Assembly: GCF_030272615.1 (NCBI RefSeq)
Contig: NC_081415.1
Span: forward strand, 263,800,925-263,864,924
Length of the DNA: 64,000 nt
Direction of reading: 5' to 3'
Origin: Cryptomeria japonica
Taxonomy: Eukaryota; Streptophyta; Pinopsida; Cupressales; Cupressaceae
Below the pieces are notes generated by a model. It worked only from the letters and a program-made list of their open reading frames with translations, had not been told where the DNA came from and ran no database searches. Position numbers and translations under genes: made by a program. Below, in pieces: positions 1 to 11,728 of the stretch (position 1 is the first letter of the stretch; each line of letters begins with the position of its first letter).

Positions 1-823
1 AATTGTGCATCATAATTCAAGAACTCTCAGATGTTTTATTGGTTGAGCAAAATGAATAAGAGCATTGGTGTTCAACATATGTGGAACTTTTGTGAGGTCA
101 TGCATGGAAAGGGGGAGCATGTATCAAAAAAGCCTTGGCATGAGAAGAGTTAAAGTAGAAAGATAGAGCAAAGTTGACAGATGTGAAGTCAAGTGGTGTA
201 ATGCTACAATGGGTCTAGGTAATCAAGGTGAGTCTACAATTCATAGATTTTTCCTGGTTGATAGATGAAACTAACATTGTAAAATATGAGGATTGTTGTA
301 CATTGTTAGGATCGAGTGAGCTACACTCTTTAGAAGCTCTAATGCAGGTACATGGACTATACAGATGCGACATATGGTGTGCTTTTGTTTGTTAGGTGTA
401 GATGAATCATGGAATAAGTGTGAGTTGAAGGAGTGGGTCGATGGATGGTGTACGAGAACTCTAAACCCACTTGATACATATCGACTCCTAATAGAATCCC
501 AACTCACATAGATGAAAGGATCAGTTGACTTTGATTGTGTTTCAGATCTAGTGCGACTAGGTAAATTATCTACATACATATTTAATCAAATTCAATTTTA
601 TATTATTGCACATGTTTATGCATTTATTGCAGTTGAAGACAATGGAGAAGGAAAATATTATTATCTGTCTCATTGTGTGGAGTCAAAAAAGATATTGGAT
701 GGCCCTGTGGTATTTGTTACCAGATTCTCACTTACAACTCAAGCAGGTAGAGCTTATTGTTTTAAATTAAAAGGAGAAAATGTACATTTCTTAATCTTTC
801 ATATATTACATTCATGTGTATAA
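1..823 (+). pseudogene. Transposase-like protein, 3' fragment, broken (copy A)
   Basis: The frame starting at base 1 reads through a conserved block containing NCAS, FKNSQMFYWLSKM, GVQHMWNFCEVM and HGKGEH (103-120), which I associate with an uncharacterised transposase-like family common in lower land plants and gymnosperms. Nonsense codons interrupt it at 13-15 (TAA), 151-153 (TAA) and shortly after (TGA). A further open stretch at 512-823 (SDLVRLGKLSTYIFNQ, DGPVVFVTRF) is probably the C-terminal part in another frame. The same nonsense codons occur in copy B at 10713 and 10851. The function is not established; a DDE-type nuclease is an inference from the conserved Asp and Glu residues. Confidence 0.6.
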
Positions 824-1028
824 GAAAAAATCAAAATATTACATTAACAAATTATTGCATTCATACAAGTGCAAGTAACATAGAAAGGATTTATGCAAAT
901 TTTTTCTATACAAAGAAGTAGTCTTTATTGAATGTAAAAATGTACACTGTCTCACACAAGCCATGAGACTAAATTTGCTTATTCAATGCAAATGAAGAAA
1001 GAGCATATACATGAACAAGTAAACAAAT

Positions 1029-2274
1029 TGTAGACACTTAAAAATAATTATTTTAATTATTTTAATTCCTCACATAATTATTTAATTAATTATGTTAATT
1101 AAAATTCTTCTCAATATTAATTAAATATAATTAATATTGTCACTATAGCATATGATTTATTTAATAAATAAATCCCTTTCTTTATTCTTCTAAAAAATCA
1201 AATCCTCACAAATCTTCCTCTTAGATAATTAATTTCAATTAATTAGTTAACCTACATGATTCCTACAAATCATCTTCTTAATTCATCATTAACCTAATAA
1301 ATTCTTCTAGAAACTCCCTAAACTCATTTAACATTATTCTTCTAATTTTTTATTCCCTCCACTCATTCTCTCTTCTAGTCAAATTCTCCTACAAATATAA
1401 ATCCCACCTAACATTTCCTCTAATCCCCCTCCTAATGAGTCGTTAATGGCTAATCATCATGATTAGCCACAAAGTCAACTCTTTGTCCTGTCATCCAGCC
1501 ACTAGCTTTAAATGCTCTTTTTCTAGATGAAAGTAAGATTTTTGAAATCTCACATTCCTCTAGGCATTTCCCTCTCCCAAGGAATTTTTAATTCCTTTTT
1601 ATTCTTCTAATCCACATAATATTCATTTTTTGAGAATTTTTAATTCCTCCAATGCATCTTGTAGAGTGTGGAGATACGAAATGCCTTTAAGGCATATTTC
1701 TTGGTCTCCACACCCTCTCTTGGAGCTTGTGTGAGCTCACAAGTAAATCTTAGCCCTTCATCTTGAATTCATCCTAGCCATCCGTTTTCCTCTCCTCTTC
1801 CTATAAAATAGGGTTCCATCCCTTCATTCAAAACATCTTGAAATCCAGTAAGCTTATGCTGCCCTTTTGAGCCCAAGAAATCATCTTGGCAACTTGATCA
1901 TCTCATCCTTATCATTTGTGAACAATATTGGAGAGCCATCCACATCCATCAATCAAAGGAGCACATCAAGTGGAGCATTATCAAGGGGCACCTTCACTTC
2001 ATCAAGCTCAATCCGAAGGAGAAGGTAAAATAGCTAGGTGAAATGGTCTTTTAATGATATTTTAGCATTCTGCATGTTTATTTCGTTATGTTTTGATCAG
2101 TTTACCTTTCAAATCTTTTTTCCCCTGTTCATAAATATAAATATGCATTTAATGAGGGAGACCAGTCATTGAATGGGAATGACTGGTTCAAAGTGTGTTG
2201 TCTTGCGATGTTGCTGCCTCGAGCTACATGTGTCTTGCCTAGCTTCATTTCGCTGCTAGTTCCTGCATCTGACA
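1029..2274 (+). mobile_element. Candidate solo LTR (copy A)
   Basis: The segment opens with TGTAGACACTTAAAAATAAT and can close at TGCATCTGACA, giving TG..CA ends and a length near 1.25 kb. A TATA-like CCTATAAAATAGGG lies near 1800, about two thirds of the way in, as expected for a U3/R boundary. It carries no coding sequence, primer site or partner LTR. I found no 5-bp target duplication (flanks CAAAT and ATAAC), so the right end is uncertain. The AT-rich start resembles conifer Ty3/gypsy LTRs, which is an impression only. An equivalent copy is at 11729-12973. Confidence 0.4.
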
Positions 2275-3589
2275 ATAACAATGATGCTAGAGAAATGCTC
2301 TAAGAAATGAAAGGTATCTAACCTTACATGAACAAACACTTATGCATGTATAAGCTAATCTTTATTCACAGTAAACAAGCAATGCACACTATATTCGTTT
2401 AGGAAGCAGCCAAGCTATCATAAACATCTGCAATATACATTTATTTTTCTAACATGTTTGCTTCGTGTGCAGATACAGGTGAAAATCACACTCTTTTTAT
2501 TAATCAGATTCAAAATGTGGGGTGAAATGTGGCTCCCATAAGGGTTGAGCCCATCATGCTAACATGTTAATATGTCTTCACTGAATGGGGCCCATCAGTC
2601 ATAACAGTGAAATTTTGAGACCACTATTGTAAATAACGCATCTCTATTTGATGGAAACATATTGGTAGGTTAAAAGGCCAAGTAGTCCCAATAGAGTCTC
2701 AGAGTAATTAGAGAAGCATATATATATTAATGAGCACAGAATATTCTTTTGTACACATTCAAAGATAAGTATCCAAAAAAGAGCCATCCACTGTCCAAGT
2801 ATGAATGATATGAATCAGATCTACTATTGTACCCAAAACACAAAGAACAATGCTTAGGACAGTTCAAAAGACTAGTAGAGTTGTGATAAGAAAAAAAAAG
2901 TCTAGAATCATTGCCACAAAGATATTCATGAGAATATAGTGATCACTTATAACACAAAAGATCACAAGGGGATAAAACTCATGATGGATTCAAAAGGTTG
3001 TAAGTTTCAATTAGGCTTCGACAAATAGTGTGATAGTAACTAGTCATAGTGACTAAAGACCACCTAGAAGTGACATAGATGTAATGATCAATGGACACAT
3101 ACATAGGTCAGATTGCTAGATAGAAAATGAGACATAAGCCACAGAGGATCATGATTAGATCAAGGTCATAAAATACAGTGAGATTACAAGGGCAAAAAAA
3201 GCCCTTGAAGAAGATACAATGCAACCATCTCAGAACAAAATGATTCTTTAAAATAGAGACATCTCATCCACAAATGATAGCGAAAAAGAAAAATAATATT
3301 ACTTTCTCAGTATTGTAATAGATAAATATATCAAGATTTAGTGATAAAAGAATAACTCAGAGGCATCAGTAGTGATTAGTAAGCACATCAAAGGAAAATA
3401 ACAAGTACCAAGTTTATTGAGTATGTCAAAGTTGAAACAAACCCCAGTGGTCAGAGTTCCACATATATATAGAGGATCAAAGTACACTATCTTGGTTAAA
3501 CACAATCATGAAAGGATAGCCAAGGAAAGTAAGTTTTCACAACATGAACACTATAATGTAGTCCTTAGTAGCCACCTTTGATAATAAAT
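2275..3589. other. Unassigned part of the direct repeat
   Basis: AT-rich DNA with stop codons in all frames and no recognisable domain. A pyrimidine stretch ending in GTGTGCAG near 2470 looks like an intron acceptor, but no exon can be supported beside it. Confidence 0.4.
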
Positions 3590-3977
3590 TTTTTTTAGAG
3601 ATGAAGACCTTAAAATTATAAAAATTTGAAAAGAATTATATGGTTGGATATCTAAGAGAGAGCTTGATGATAATATGGTGTTTTTTCTTGTTTGCATTGA
3701 AACACGTGCATACTGTTGGAGAACACGAACAAAAAAGTTAGAATTTTTTTAATGTTTACTGGAAAACACGTCTCATGCTTGAGAATAACATCCAAGCCTT
3801 TGGGTTGGATGCCCAAGGCAAATACAAGCCCGAGGCTTGGTGTTTGCCAAGGCAACAAGTTTGGTGCATGCCAAATATGACACACGCCAAATGAAAAAAA
3901 CATTTGGCCTACACCTTATTTGGCGCATGCTAAATATGACATATGTCGAATGCTTTGTATTGAGAACCTTCACAATG
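3590..3977. other. Junction-proximal unique DNA, no gene seen
   Basis: The first bases follow the duplication junction with a T8 run. From about 3780 to 3950 there are repeated variants of GGCATGCCAAATATGACA and GCTTGG..GCCAAG motifs, then the microsatellite begins. No coding sequence is seen. Confidence 0.4.
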
Positions 3978-4945
3978 TGTCTTCTCTCTCTCTCTCTCAC
4001 ACACACACATATATGCACACACACATGTCCTCCCTCCCTCCTGACCCTATTTCCTCCCCCTCTTTTCCTCCCCATCCCTTCCTCCTATCCCTCATTAAGC
4101 CTCTCTTTGTCTTTGTCTCAAACACACACACATACATATTCTCCCTCCCCTTCTTCTTCTTCTTCTTCTTCTTCTTCTTCTCCCTATGTATCTCCCCTTT
4201 CTCTCTCTCTAGATCTTAGACACACACATACACACATTCTCTCTCTCTTTGTCTCTCTTCTCTCTCTCTCTCTCCCCCTCCCACACACACACACACATCT
4301 TCTCCCTCATTCACCCTCTCTATCTCTCCATTCTTCTCTCTCTCTCTCTCTCTCTCTCTCGCACAAACACATCTTCTCCCTCCTTCTCCATCTCTATCTC
4401 TCCATTATTCATCTCTCTCCATCTCTCTCTCAAACACACATCTTCTCCCTCTCTCTCTCTCTCACACACACACACATCATCTCCCTCCCTCCCTTTCTTC
4501 ATCTCCCTCTCTTCCCCCCCCTCCCTTCATCTCCATCTCTATCTCCCAATCCCTCCTTACCTCTCTCTATCTCTGTCTCTCTCTCTCTCACAAACACATA
4601 AACACATATCATCTCCCTCCCTCCCCTTGCTCTACTTCCCTTCCTACCCCTCTCTATCTCTCAATCCCTTCTTACCCCCCTCTCTCTCTCACACATACAC
4701 ATATTCTCCCTCCCCCCCGCTTCTTCATCTCCCTCACTATCTCCCTCACTATCTCCCCCCCCTCTCTCTCTCACACACACATCTTCTCCCTCCTTCTCCC
4801 TCTCTATCCCTCCATTATTCTCTCTCTTTCACACACACAGACATCTTTTGCCTCCTCCTCCCTTTCTAACTCTCCATTCTTCTCTCTCTCCCCCACACAC
4901 ACATCCTCTCCCTCCCTCCCCTCCTCCTCCTCCTCCTTCTTCTTC

Positions 4946-4988
<43 letters not shown>

Positions 4989-5420
4989 CATCTCCCTCCA
5001 TCCCCTTCTTCCTCTCCCTCCCTCCCTATTCTTCCCTTCATCTCCCTCTCTATCTCCCCATCCCTCCTTACCCCTCTCTCTATCACACACCAACACACAC
5101 ATAATCTCCCTCCCTCTCCCTCTCTCTCTCTCTCTTCCTCACCCTCCCTCCATCTCCCTCTCTATCTCCCCATCCCTCCTTACCCCCCTCTCTCTCACTC
5201 TCACACAGACACACACATAAACACCATCTCCCTCTATCCCTTTCTTCCTCTCCCTCTCTTCCTTTTCTTCCCTTCCTCTCCCTCTCTATCTCCCCATCCC
5301 TCCTTACCCCTCTCTTTCTCACACACCCACCCACAAACCATCTCCCTCCCTCCCCTTATTCCTCTCCCTCTCTTCCTCCCCCTCCCTTCATCTCCCTCTC
5401 TATCTCCCCATCCATCCTTA

Positions 5421-5455
<35 letters not shown>

Positions 5456-5495
5456 TCTTCTCCCTCCCTCCCCTTCATCTCCCTTTCTATCTCCC

Positions 5496-5572
<77 letters not shown>

Positions 5573-6040
5573 ACACACCTTCTCCCTCCCTCCCCTCCTT
5601 CTCCCTTCCTATCTCTCCATTCTTCCTCTCTCTCTCTCGCACACACATACACATACATCTACTCCCACCCTCCCCTTCTTCTCCCTCTCTATCTACCCTC
5701 CCTCCCCTCCTCCCTCTCTATGTCTCCATTATTCCTCTCTCTCTCTCTCCCACACACACACACCTTCTCCCTCCCTCCCCTCCTTATTTTCCCTCTCTAT
5801 CTCTCCATTTTCCTCTCTCTCCCTCTCTCTCTCTCTCTCACACACGCATCATCTTCCTTCCTCCCCTACTTCTTCCTCTTTTCCTTCCTCTATTCCACTC
5901 CCTCTCTCTCTCATTACCTCTCTCTCTATCACACACACACACACATCTTCCCCCTCCTTTTTCCTCTCTCTCCCTCTCTCTTTGTCTCTCTCTCTCTCTC
6001 ACACACGCACGCACACACAAATCATCTCCCTCTCTCCCCT

Positions 6041-6110
<70 letters not shown>

Positions 6111-6792
6111 TCTGCTTCCCTTCCTCTCCCTCTCTATCTCCACATCCCTCCTTACCCCTCTCTCTCTCACACACAACCTCACGCACACAGAAACCATCTC
6201 TTTCCCTCCCCTTCTTCCTCTCCCTCTCTTCCTCTCCCTCCCTCCATCTCCCTCTCTATCTCCCCATCCCTCCTTACCCCTCTCTCACACACACATCATC
6301 TCCCTCCCTCCCTCCCCTTATTCCTCTCACTCTCTTCTTCTACTTCCCTTCCTCTCCCTCTCTATATCCCCATCCATCCTTACCTTTTTTTTCTCTCACA
6401 CAAACACACATCATCTCCCTTCCTCCCCTTCTTCTTCTCCCTCTCTCCCTCCCCCTCCCTTAATCTCCCTCTCTATTTCCCCATCCCTCCTTACCTCTCT
6501 CTCTCTTACACACACACACACACCATATCTCTCCCTCCCCTTCTTCCTCTCCCTCTCTTCCCCCCTCCATATCCCTCTCTATCTTCCCATCCCTGCCTAC
6601 CCCTCTCTCTCTCTCGCTCACACACACACCCACACATCTTCTCCCTCCCTCACTCCCTCCCCTTCTTCTCTTTATCTCTCTCTCAAACACAAACACACAC
6701 ACATCATCTCCCTCTCTCTTCTTCCTCTCCCTCTCTTCCTCTACTTCCCTTCCTCTCCCTCTCTATCTCCCCATCTCCCCATCCCTCCTTAC

Positions 6793-6827
<35 letters not shown>

Positions 6828-7339
6828 CATCTCCATCCCTCCCCTTCTTCCTCTCCCTCTCTTCCTCACCCTCCCTTCATCTACCTCTCTATCTATCCAT
6901 CCCTCCTTACCCCTCCCTCACACACACAAACACTTCTCTACCCCCTGCCACTATCTCTCTCTCTCTACCTTCCTCTCCCTCTCCATCTCTCCCTTCTTTC
7001 TCTCTGTCTCTTTCTCTCTCTCACACACACATAGAATCTTCCACCCTCCCCTACTTCCTCTCCCTATCTTCCTCCCCCTCCCTCTCCACATTCATTCTCT
7101 TTCTCTCTCACACACACACATATTCTCCCTCTCTCCTCTTCATATTCTCTCTCTCTCTCTTACACAAACACACACACACACACATCCCTCCCTCTCCTTC
7201 TTCTTCTCCCTCTCTATCTCCCAACTCCCTATCTCTCTCTCTCTCTCACACACACACAAACACTTCTCTATCTCCCCCCTCTCTCTCTATCTCTCTCTCT
7301 ATCTACTACCCCCTCCCTTCTTCTCCCCCTATATCTCTC

Positions 7340-7388
<49 letters not shown>

Positions 7389-7452
7389 ACACACACACAC
7401 AAACACACACACACACCTCCCTCTATATCTTCCCACACACTCTCTCTCTCTA
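3978..7452. repeat. Compound CT/CA microsatellite with higher-order units
   Basis: About 3.5 kb consists almost wholly of pyrimidines plus short CA runs on the + strand. Blocks of (CT)n are followed by (CA)n, then CTCCCTCC- and CTTCTTCC-type runs. A longer pattern recurs: CTATCTCCCCATCCCTCC at about 5162, 5287 and 5401, roughly 115-125 bp apart, each followed by a CT run and a CACACA run. Because stop codons on the + strand need purines beyond those in CA runs, long open frames arise by composition alone, including one of 728 codons (4848-7034) that is not a gene. Confidence 0.95.
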
Positions 7453-8302
7453 TTGCTACTATCCCTCTCTCTTCTTTAACATTTTGTTGAATGTTAAAAA
7501 AGTTAACAAAGAAAATCTGATGCTTTCCAAATTTAATGCATGTGAAAAATGGTAACTTTAGACATTGGGCCCATGATTTAGGTCTGCATTCCCTAGTTTT
7601 GTCTAATATTTTCTCTAATCATGACAAATAAACACTTTTTCATGTTGTTGACTTATCATAGAAGCATATTTAGCATATTCCATCACAATTTCACCACCTA
7701 TTTGCTAGTTGGACAAGGTAGAAGACTACAAATTGAAGTTTTTGGGGTGATTTTTGTTATATGAGGTAATTTTCTCATGTTTTTATAATTGAAATGTTTA
7801 TTATGAATTTTTGTTGTTTTTATTTTGCAATATACAATAACTACATCAATAAGAGAATAATATAATTAGTGCATATGTCAATAAGACCACCTTCATCACA
7901 TCTTTCTATTTATGTCATAACTTTAACAATCTTAGTAGTCATAACTGAATTTCATAAGTTGCCATTGGTTTATGCAATTTTCTATAAGCTTGTTTCCATC
8001 GACATGATGATAAATCTAACTTTTGACTTCCACAACCAAAACTTGGTTTGCAATATAATGTGAAATTCAAAACAAAAAAATAGCTTAGCATAAAGAAATG
8101 TATGCACCAACCATCAACTCAAAATTGGAATGATGATAAATGCATGGTAATAAGTACTCAAAATTGGAATTAATATTAAATGATAAATGCATGGTAATAA
8201 ATACTCAAAAATTGAATTAATATTATACTCAACATCCTTTTCTATTCAAAATTATCTTCCTTTTTCATCATTAGAATTAATTATATTTATTGTTAGGACT
8301 TT
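7453..8302. other. AT-rich spacer, no gene seen
   Basis: No coding or element signature is seen. A short near-duplicate occurs at about 8130-8215, where a phrase containing ACTCAAAATTGGAAT and AATGCATGGTAATAA appears twice. Confidence 0.4.
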
Positions 8303-8522
8303 TCCAATGAAGTTATGAGTGTCATGAATTTATTACGAGTGTCCTACATTCATCACAATTGTCCTAACTTTATTAGGACTGTCCTAATTTCATTAGGATT
8401 TTCATAACTTTATTATGGTAATCCTAATGAATGTAGGAAAATCATAGATTAATTTGGATTGTGATAACTTCATTATGGAAGTCATAATCAATTTAGGATA
8501 TTCATAAATTCATTGGGACTGC
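8303..8522. repeat. 20-bp minisatellite of hairpin-forming units, 11 copies
   Basis: Eleven consecutive 20-bp units run from 8303 to 8522. The clearest is CCTAACTTTATTAGGACTGT (8363-8382), whose first 15 bases are a stem-loop, CCTAA..TTAGG. Neighbouring units keep the stem while changing its sequence, for example CATAACTTTATTATG. Some units have lost the pairing. The period equals that of the large satellite at 16193-21043. Confidence 0.85.
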
Positions 8523-8524
8523 CC

Positions 8525-8532
8525 TTCTCCCC

Positions 8533-8571
<39 letters not shown>
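8525..8571. repeat. Poly-C tract followed by (CT)n
   Basis: A run of 15 C is followed by about 13 CT dinucleotides. It directly abuts the 20-bp minisatellite. Confidence 0.9.
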
Positions 8572-8572
<1 letters not shown>

Positions 8573-8852
8573 ATGAACTAGTTTCACTGTCTTATTTGTG
8601 CATGTACATTTATAAATCACCATCATTCTGAGGAAAAGACAACAAAAGCTAACATGGGAAGAGCATGAGCTAAGAATGCAAAGATGAGACAATATGAGAC
8701 AACTTCGTGAATCAAGGAAATTGAACACCAGAGAAGAAGACATGCCAATTCAAAAGGAACATGAATTCTCACCCCAATATAAGAGAGATATGGAATTGGC
8801 AAGACAAAGAGAAGGAATGCAAAACCTCCATACAAAGAGATAATTGATGCCC
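8572..8852. other. Spacer before the transposase-like pseudogene
   Basis: About 280 bp without a recognisable domain. It could be the leader of the pseudogene that follows, but no start can be chosen. Confidence 0.3.
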
Positions 8853-9026
8853 AAGGTTGAGAGCACATCATTTAGCACATCTCAAGTTGAAGGTGTGCCA
8901 TCTCTCACATCTCAAGTTTAAGGCACACCATCTCTCACATTTCAAGTTGATCGCACACCATCTCTCACATCTCAAGTTGAAGGCACACCATCCCTCACAT
9001 TTCAAGTTGAAGGTGCGCCTTCTACA
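8853..9026 (+). repeat. 30-bp in-frame repeat in the pseudogene
   Basis: Units beginning ACATCTCAAGTTGAAGG start at 8877, 8907, 8937, 8967 and 8997, with a partial unit before them. Thirty bases equal ten codons, and the + frame reads variants of TSQVEGTPSL, so the repeat was propagated in frame and probably lay in a low-complexity N-terminal region of the protein. One unit carries a nonsense change. Confidence 0.8.
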
Positions 9027-11523
9027 ACATGCCACATTGCACGTAAATCTCAATTTCAAGGTACATCATCATTTTTATCTTTGGTTGAAGGTATGTCATC
9101 TATCCCTAATGTTGTTAACATTCTTGATATTGAGGCAACTCAAACTCTGAGAGCACCTCCTATAATTTGCATAAAAAGCCTAAGTATTCAATTGATATTG
9201 ATACTAATATTTTGTAGCCAATGGTTGATAAGGTTCCAAAGTGCAATTCTCAAAGATATGCTAACCAAATTTGGAGATTATATTTTGAGAAGTTAAATGA
9301 GACCAAAAGATGTCAACTACTTGTTGAAATGATGAGAAATCTGAAATTTAGGCCCATCATGAGGATTCTTGGGCTAAGAGCATCAAATGTTTCAAGTGAG
9401 AAATCAGTTGTCAAGAATATAATGAGTGCATATATAAGTGTGTGGGTTCTACATCATGCGCGAAAGATAGAAATGTCACACAATGTTTCCTCACATCAAG
9501 AATAGTAAGCTCTCAAACCAAGAAATCTCAGCTCATTAGAAAGACAAATAAAGCAATGACAATAAGTAGAAAATCTCTAATGAGAGTCGTGGGAAGGCAT
9601 GAAAGATTTGAGCATCCAAATGAAAAATAATTATGGGCATTCTCTAGTAGACCACTGCGAAAAGATAGCAATTGTTGAAGCCTTGAGATCCTTAATTGAA
9701 TAATTTTGGAAGACTAACACAAGGGTCTCTCCTAATCAAAGAGATGTTGTAAGGAGGAGAATTGATAGTCAAATCCATGATCTGCATCAAAAGCATTTTT
9801 TTGGATATGACTCAAACATAATTTTTTGCCAAGTTTCAAGAGATGTATCCTCAAATTAAAATTAGTCAAAGATTTTTTGAAATTCTATTAGCCTTTTTTA
9901 TGTTGAAATAAATCACACACATGCACAACTTGTCGTAGAGAAAATATTGAATTTTCTTATCATTATGATTTTTATTGACATATATGTGTAGATATTCATA
10001 CTAATAATATTTTGCAAGAATGTAGCATAAAGGCTCCACCTAGATCTTCAAGGGGTTTCATATCTACCATTTTATGTGAAAGGGTTGATGGTCAACAATT
10101 TTGCAATAAAGTCTCCTTGGATGACACGTGTTATTGTGGTGGCTTGAAAAATTTACCAATGTGTGAACATATGGAGAGTACACATGTTATTGGGAACAAA
10201 CTAGTGGAATTTGGCAAATATAAGACAATGTCCTATAGTCTAAAAGATGACAAAGAAGGCAAAAAGGTGCGAATCTATCACTGATAAGATTCAAGTGTAT
10301 TAGTTTATGGGCATTTTTCATGAGAATATACTATATGAGTATGCAAGGACTATCCACAAAGATTGATGGTTGGACTTGCAATTCAAGCTATGCAAGGACA
10401 CATTTCACTTGATTCCATCATTGCAATTTATGACTTTGTAGAGAACTACACACTAGAGCCACATGATGAGGTGCAATTCCAGTATTACAACTCCACATAG
10501 GTTTCTATATTTATACATATAGCATTCATTCATGTTGGTGTTATTATACTGACAACCAGAAGATATTGAGGGAGTACCATGTCTATATTAGCGATGATCG
10601 CACACATTCTATTGAGTTTGTGCAAGGTTTCTTTCAAATGTTCTATCGTGATTTGGCTCATATGGGTATTTCATTCAATCAACATATCATATGGTCAGAT
10701 AATTGTGCATCATAATTCAAGAACTCTCAGATGTTTTATTGGTTGAGCAAAATGAATAAGAGCATTGGTGTTCAACATATGTGGAACTTTTGTGAGGTCA
10801 TGCATGGAAAGGGGGAGCATGTATCAAAAAAGCCTTGGCATGAGAAGAGTTAAAGTAGAAAGATAGAGCAAAGTTGACAAATGTGAAGTCAAGTGGTGTA
10901 ATGCTACAATGGGTCTAGGTAATCAAGCTGAGTCTACAATTCATAGATTTTTCCTGATTGATAGATGAAACTAACATTGTAAAATATGAGGATTGTTGTA
11001 CATTGATATAATCGAGTGAGCTACACTCTCTAGAAGCTCTAATGCAGGTACATGGACTATACAGATGCGACATATGGTGTGCTTTTGTTTGTTAGGTGTA
11101 GATTAGTCATGGAATAAGTGTGAGTTGAAGGAGTGGGTTGATGGATGGTGTACGAGAACTCTAAGCCCACTTGATACATATCGACTCCTAATAGAATCCC
11201 AACTCACATAGATGAAAGGATTAGTTGACTTTGATTGTGTTTCAGATCTAGTGCGACTAGGTAAATTATCTACATACATATTTAATCAAATTCAATTTTA
11301 TATTATTGCACATGTTTATGCATTTATTGCAGTTGAAGACAATGGAGAAGGAACATATTATTATCTGTCTCATTGTGTGGAGTCAAAAAAGATATTGGAT
11401 GGCCCTGTGGTATTTGTTACTAGATTCTCACTTACAACTCAATCAGGTAGAGCTTATTGTTTTAAATTAAAAGGAGAAAATGTACATTTCTTAATCTTTC
11501 ATATATTACATTCATGTGTATAA
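8853..11523 (+). pseudogene. Transposase-like protein, near full length but broken
   Basis: In order on the + strand: the ten-residue repeats; a region with SQRYANQIWRLYFEKL (about 9236-9320); basic remnants (9490-9630, SLMRVVGRHERFEHPN); a segment at 10012-10284 with SSRGFISTILCERVDG and CYCGG..CEH, which may bind zinc; VENYTLEPHDEVQFQYYNS (about 10440-10500); REYHVYISDDRTHSIEFVQG (about 10570-10625); HIIWSDNCAS with a nonsense codon at 10713; HGKGEH (10803-10820); and a C-terminal part at 11212-11523. Several frameshifts and stops separate these blocks. I know this block order from uncharacterised mobile-element proteins of non-flowering plants. Conserved acidic positions suggest a DDE-type enzyme, which is inference. 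No terminal inverted repeats were found. Confidence 0.6.
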
Positions 11524-11728
11524 GCAAAAATCAAAATATTACATTAACAAATTATTGCATTCATACAAGTGCAAGTAACATAGAAAGGATTTATGCAAAT
11601 TTTTTCTATACAAAGAAGTAGTCTTTATTGAATGTAAAAATGTACACTGTCTCACACAAACCATGAGACTAAATTTGCTTATTCAATGCAAATGAAGAAA
11701 GAGCATATACATGAATAAGTAAACAAAT

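Larger units (their letters stand above)
1..3589. repeat. Direct repeat, copy A (end of a tandem duplication unit)
   Basis: This stretch is about 98% identical by eye to 10701-14285, in the same orientation, with only a few 1-4 bp indels. Identity stops sharply after GATAATAAAT at 3589 (14285 in the other copy); the left end lies outside the window. The repeat contains the 3' part of a transposase-like pseudogene, a candidate solo LTR and about 1.3 kb of unassigned DNA. The simplest reading is a head-to-tail duplication of a 10.7-kb unit, so that 3589/3590 is the junction and 3590-14285 is the complete second unit. It is not an LTR pair, because the shared end is not CA and the repeat contains unrelated modules. 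Confidence 0.85.

Noticed and set aside
2440-2480. Possible intron acceptor before GTGTGCAG
   Set aside because: No exon, matching donor or coding sequence could be supported on either side.
4848-7034. 728-codon open frame, with many shorter ones overlapping it on both strands
   Set aside because: It lies entirely inside CT/CA microsatellite DNA, where stop codons are rare by composition. The protein would be Ser/Leu/Pro/His/Thr repeats with no domain, and other frames are equally open.
8857-9150. 97-codon frame rich in HHLSHLKLKAH
   Set aside because: It is the wrong frame of the 30-bp repeat. The frame giving TSQVEGTPSL is better supported by its continuation into the transposase-like blocks.
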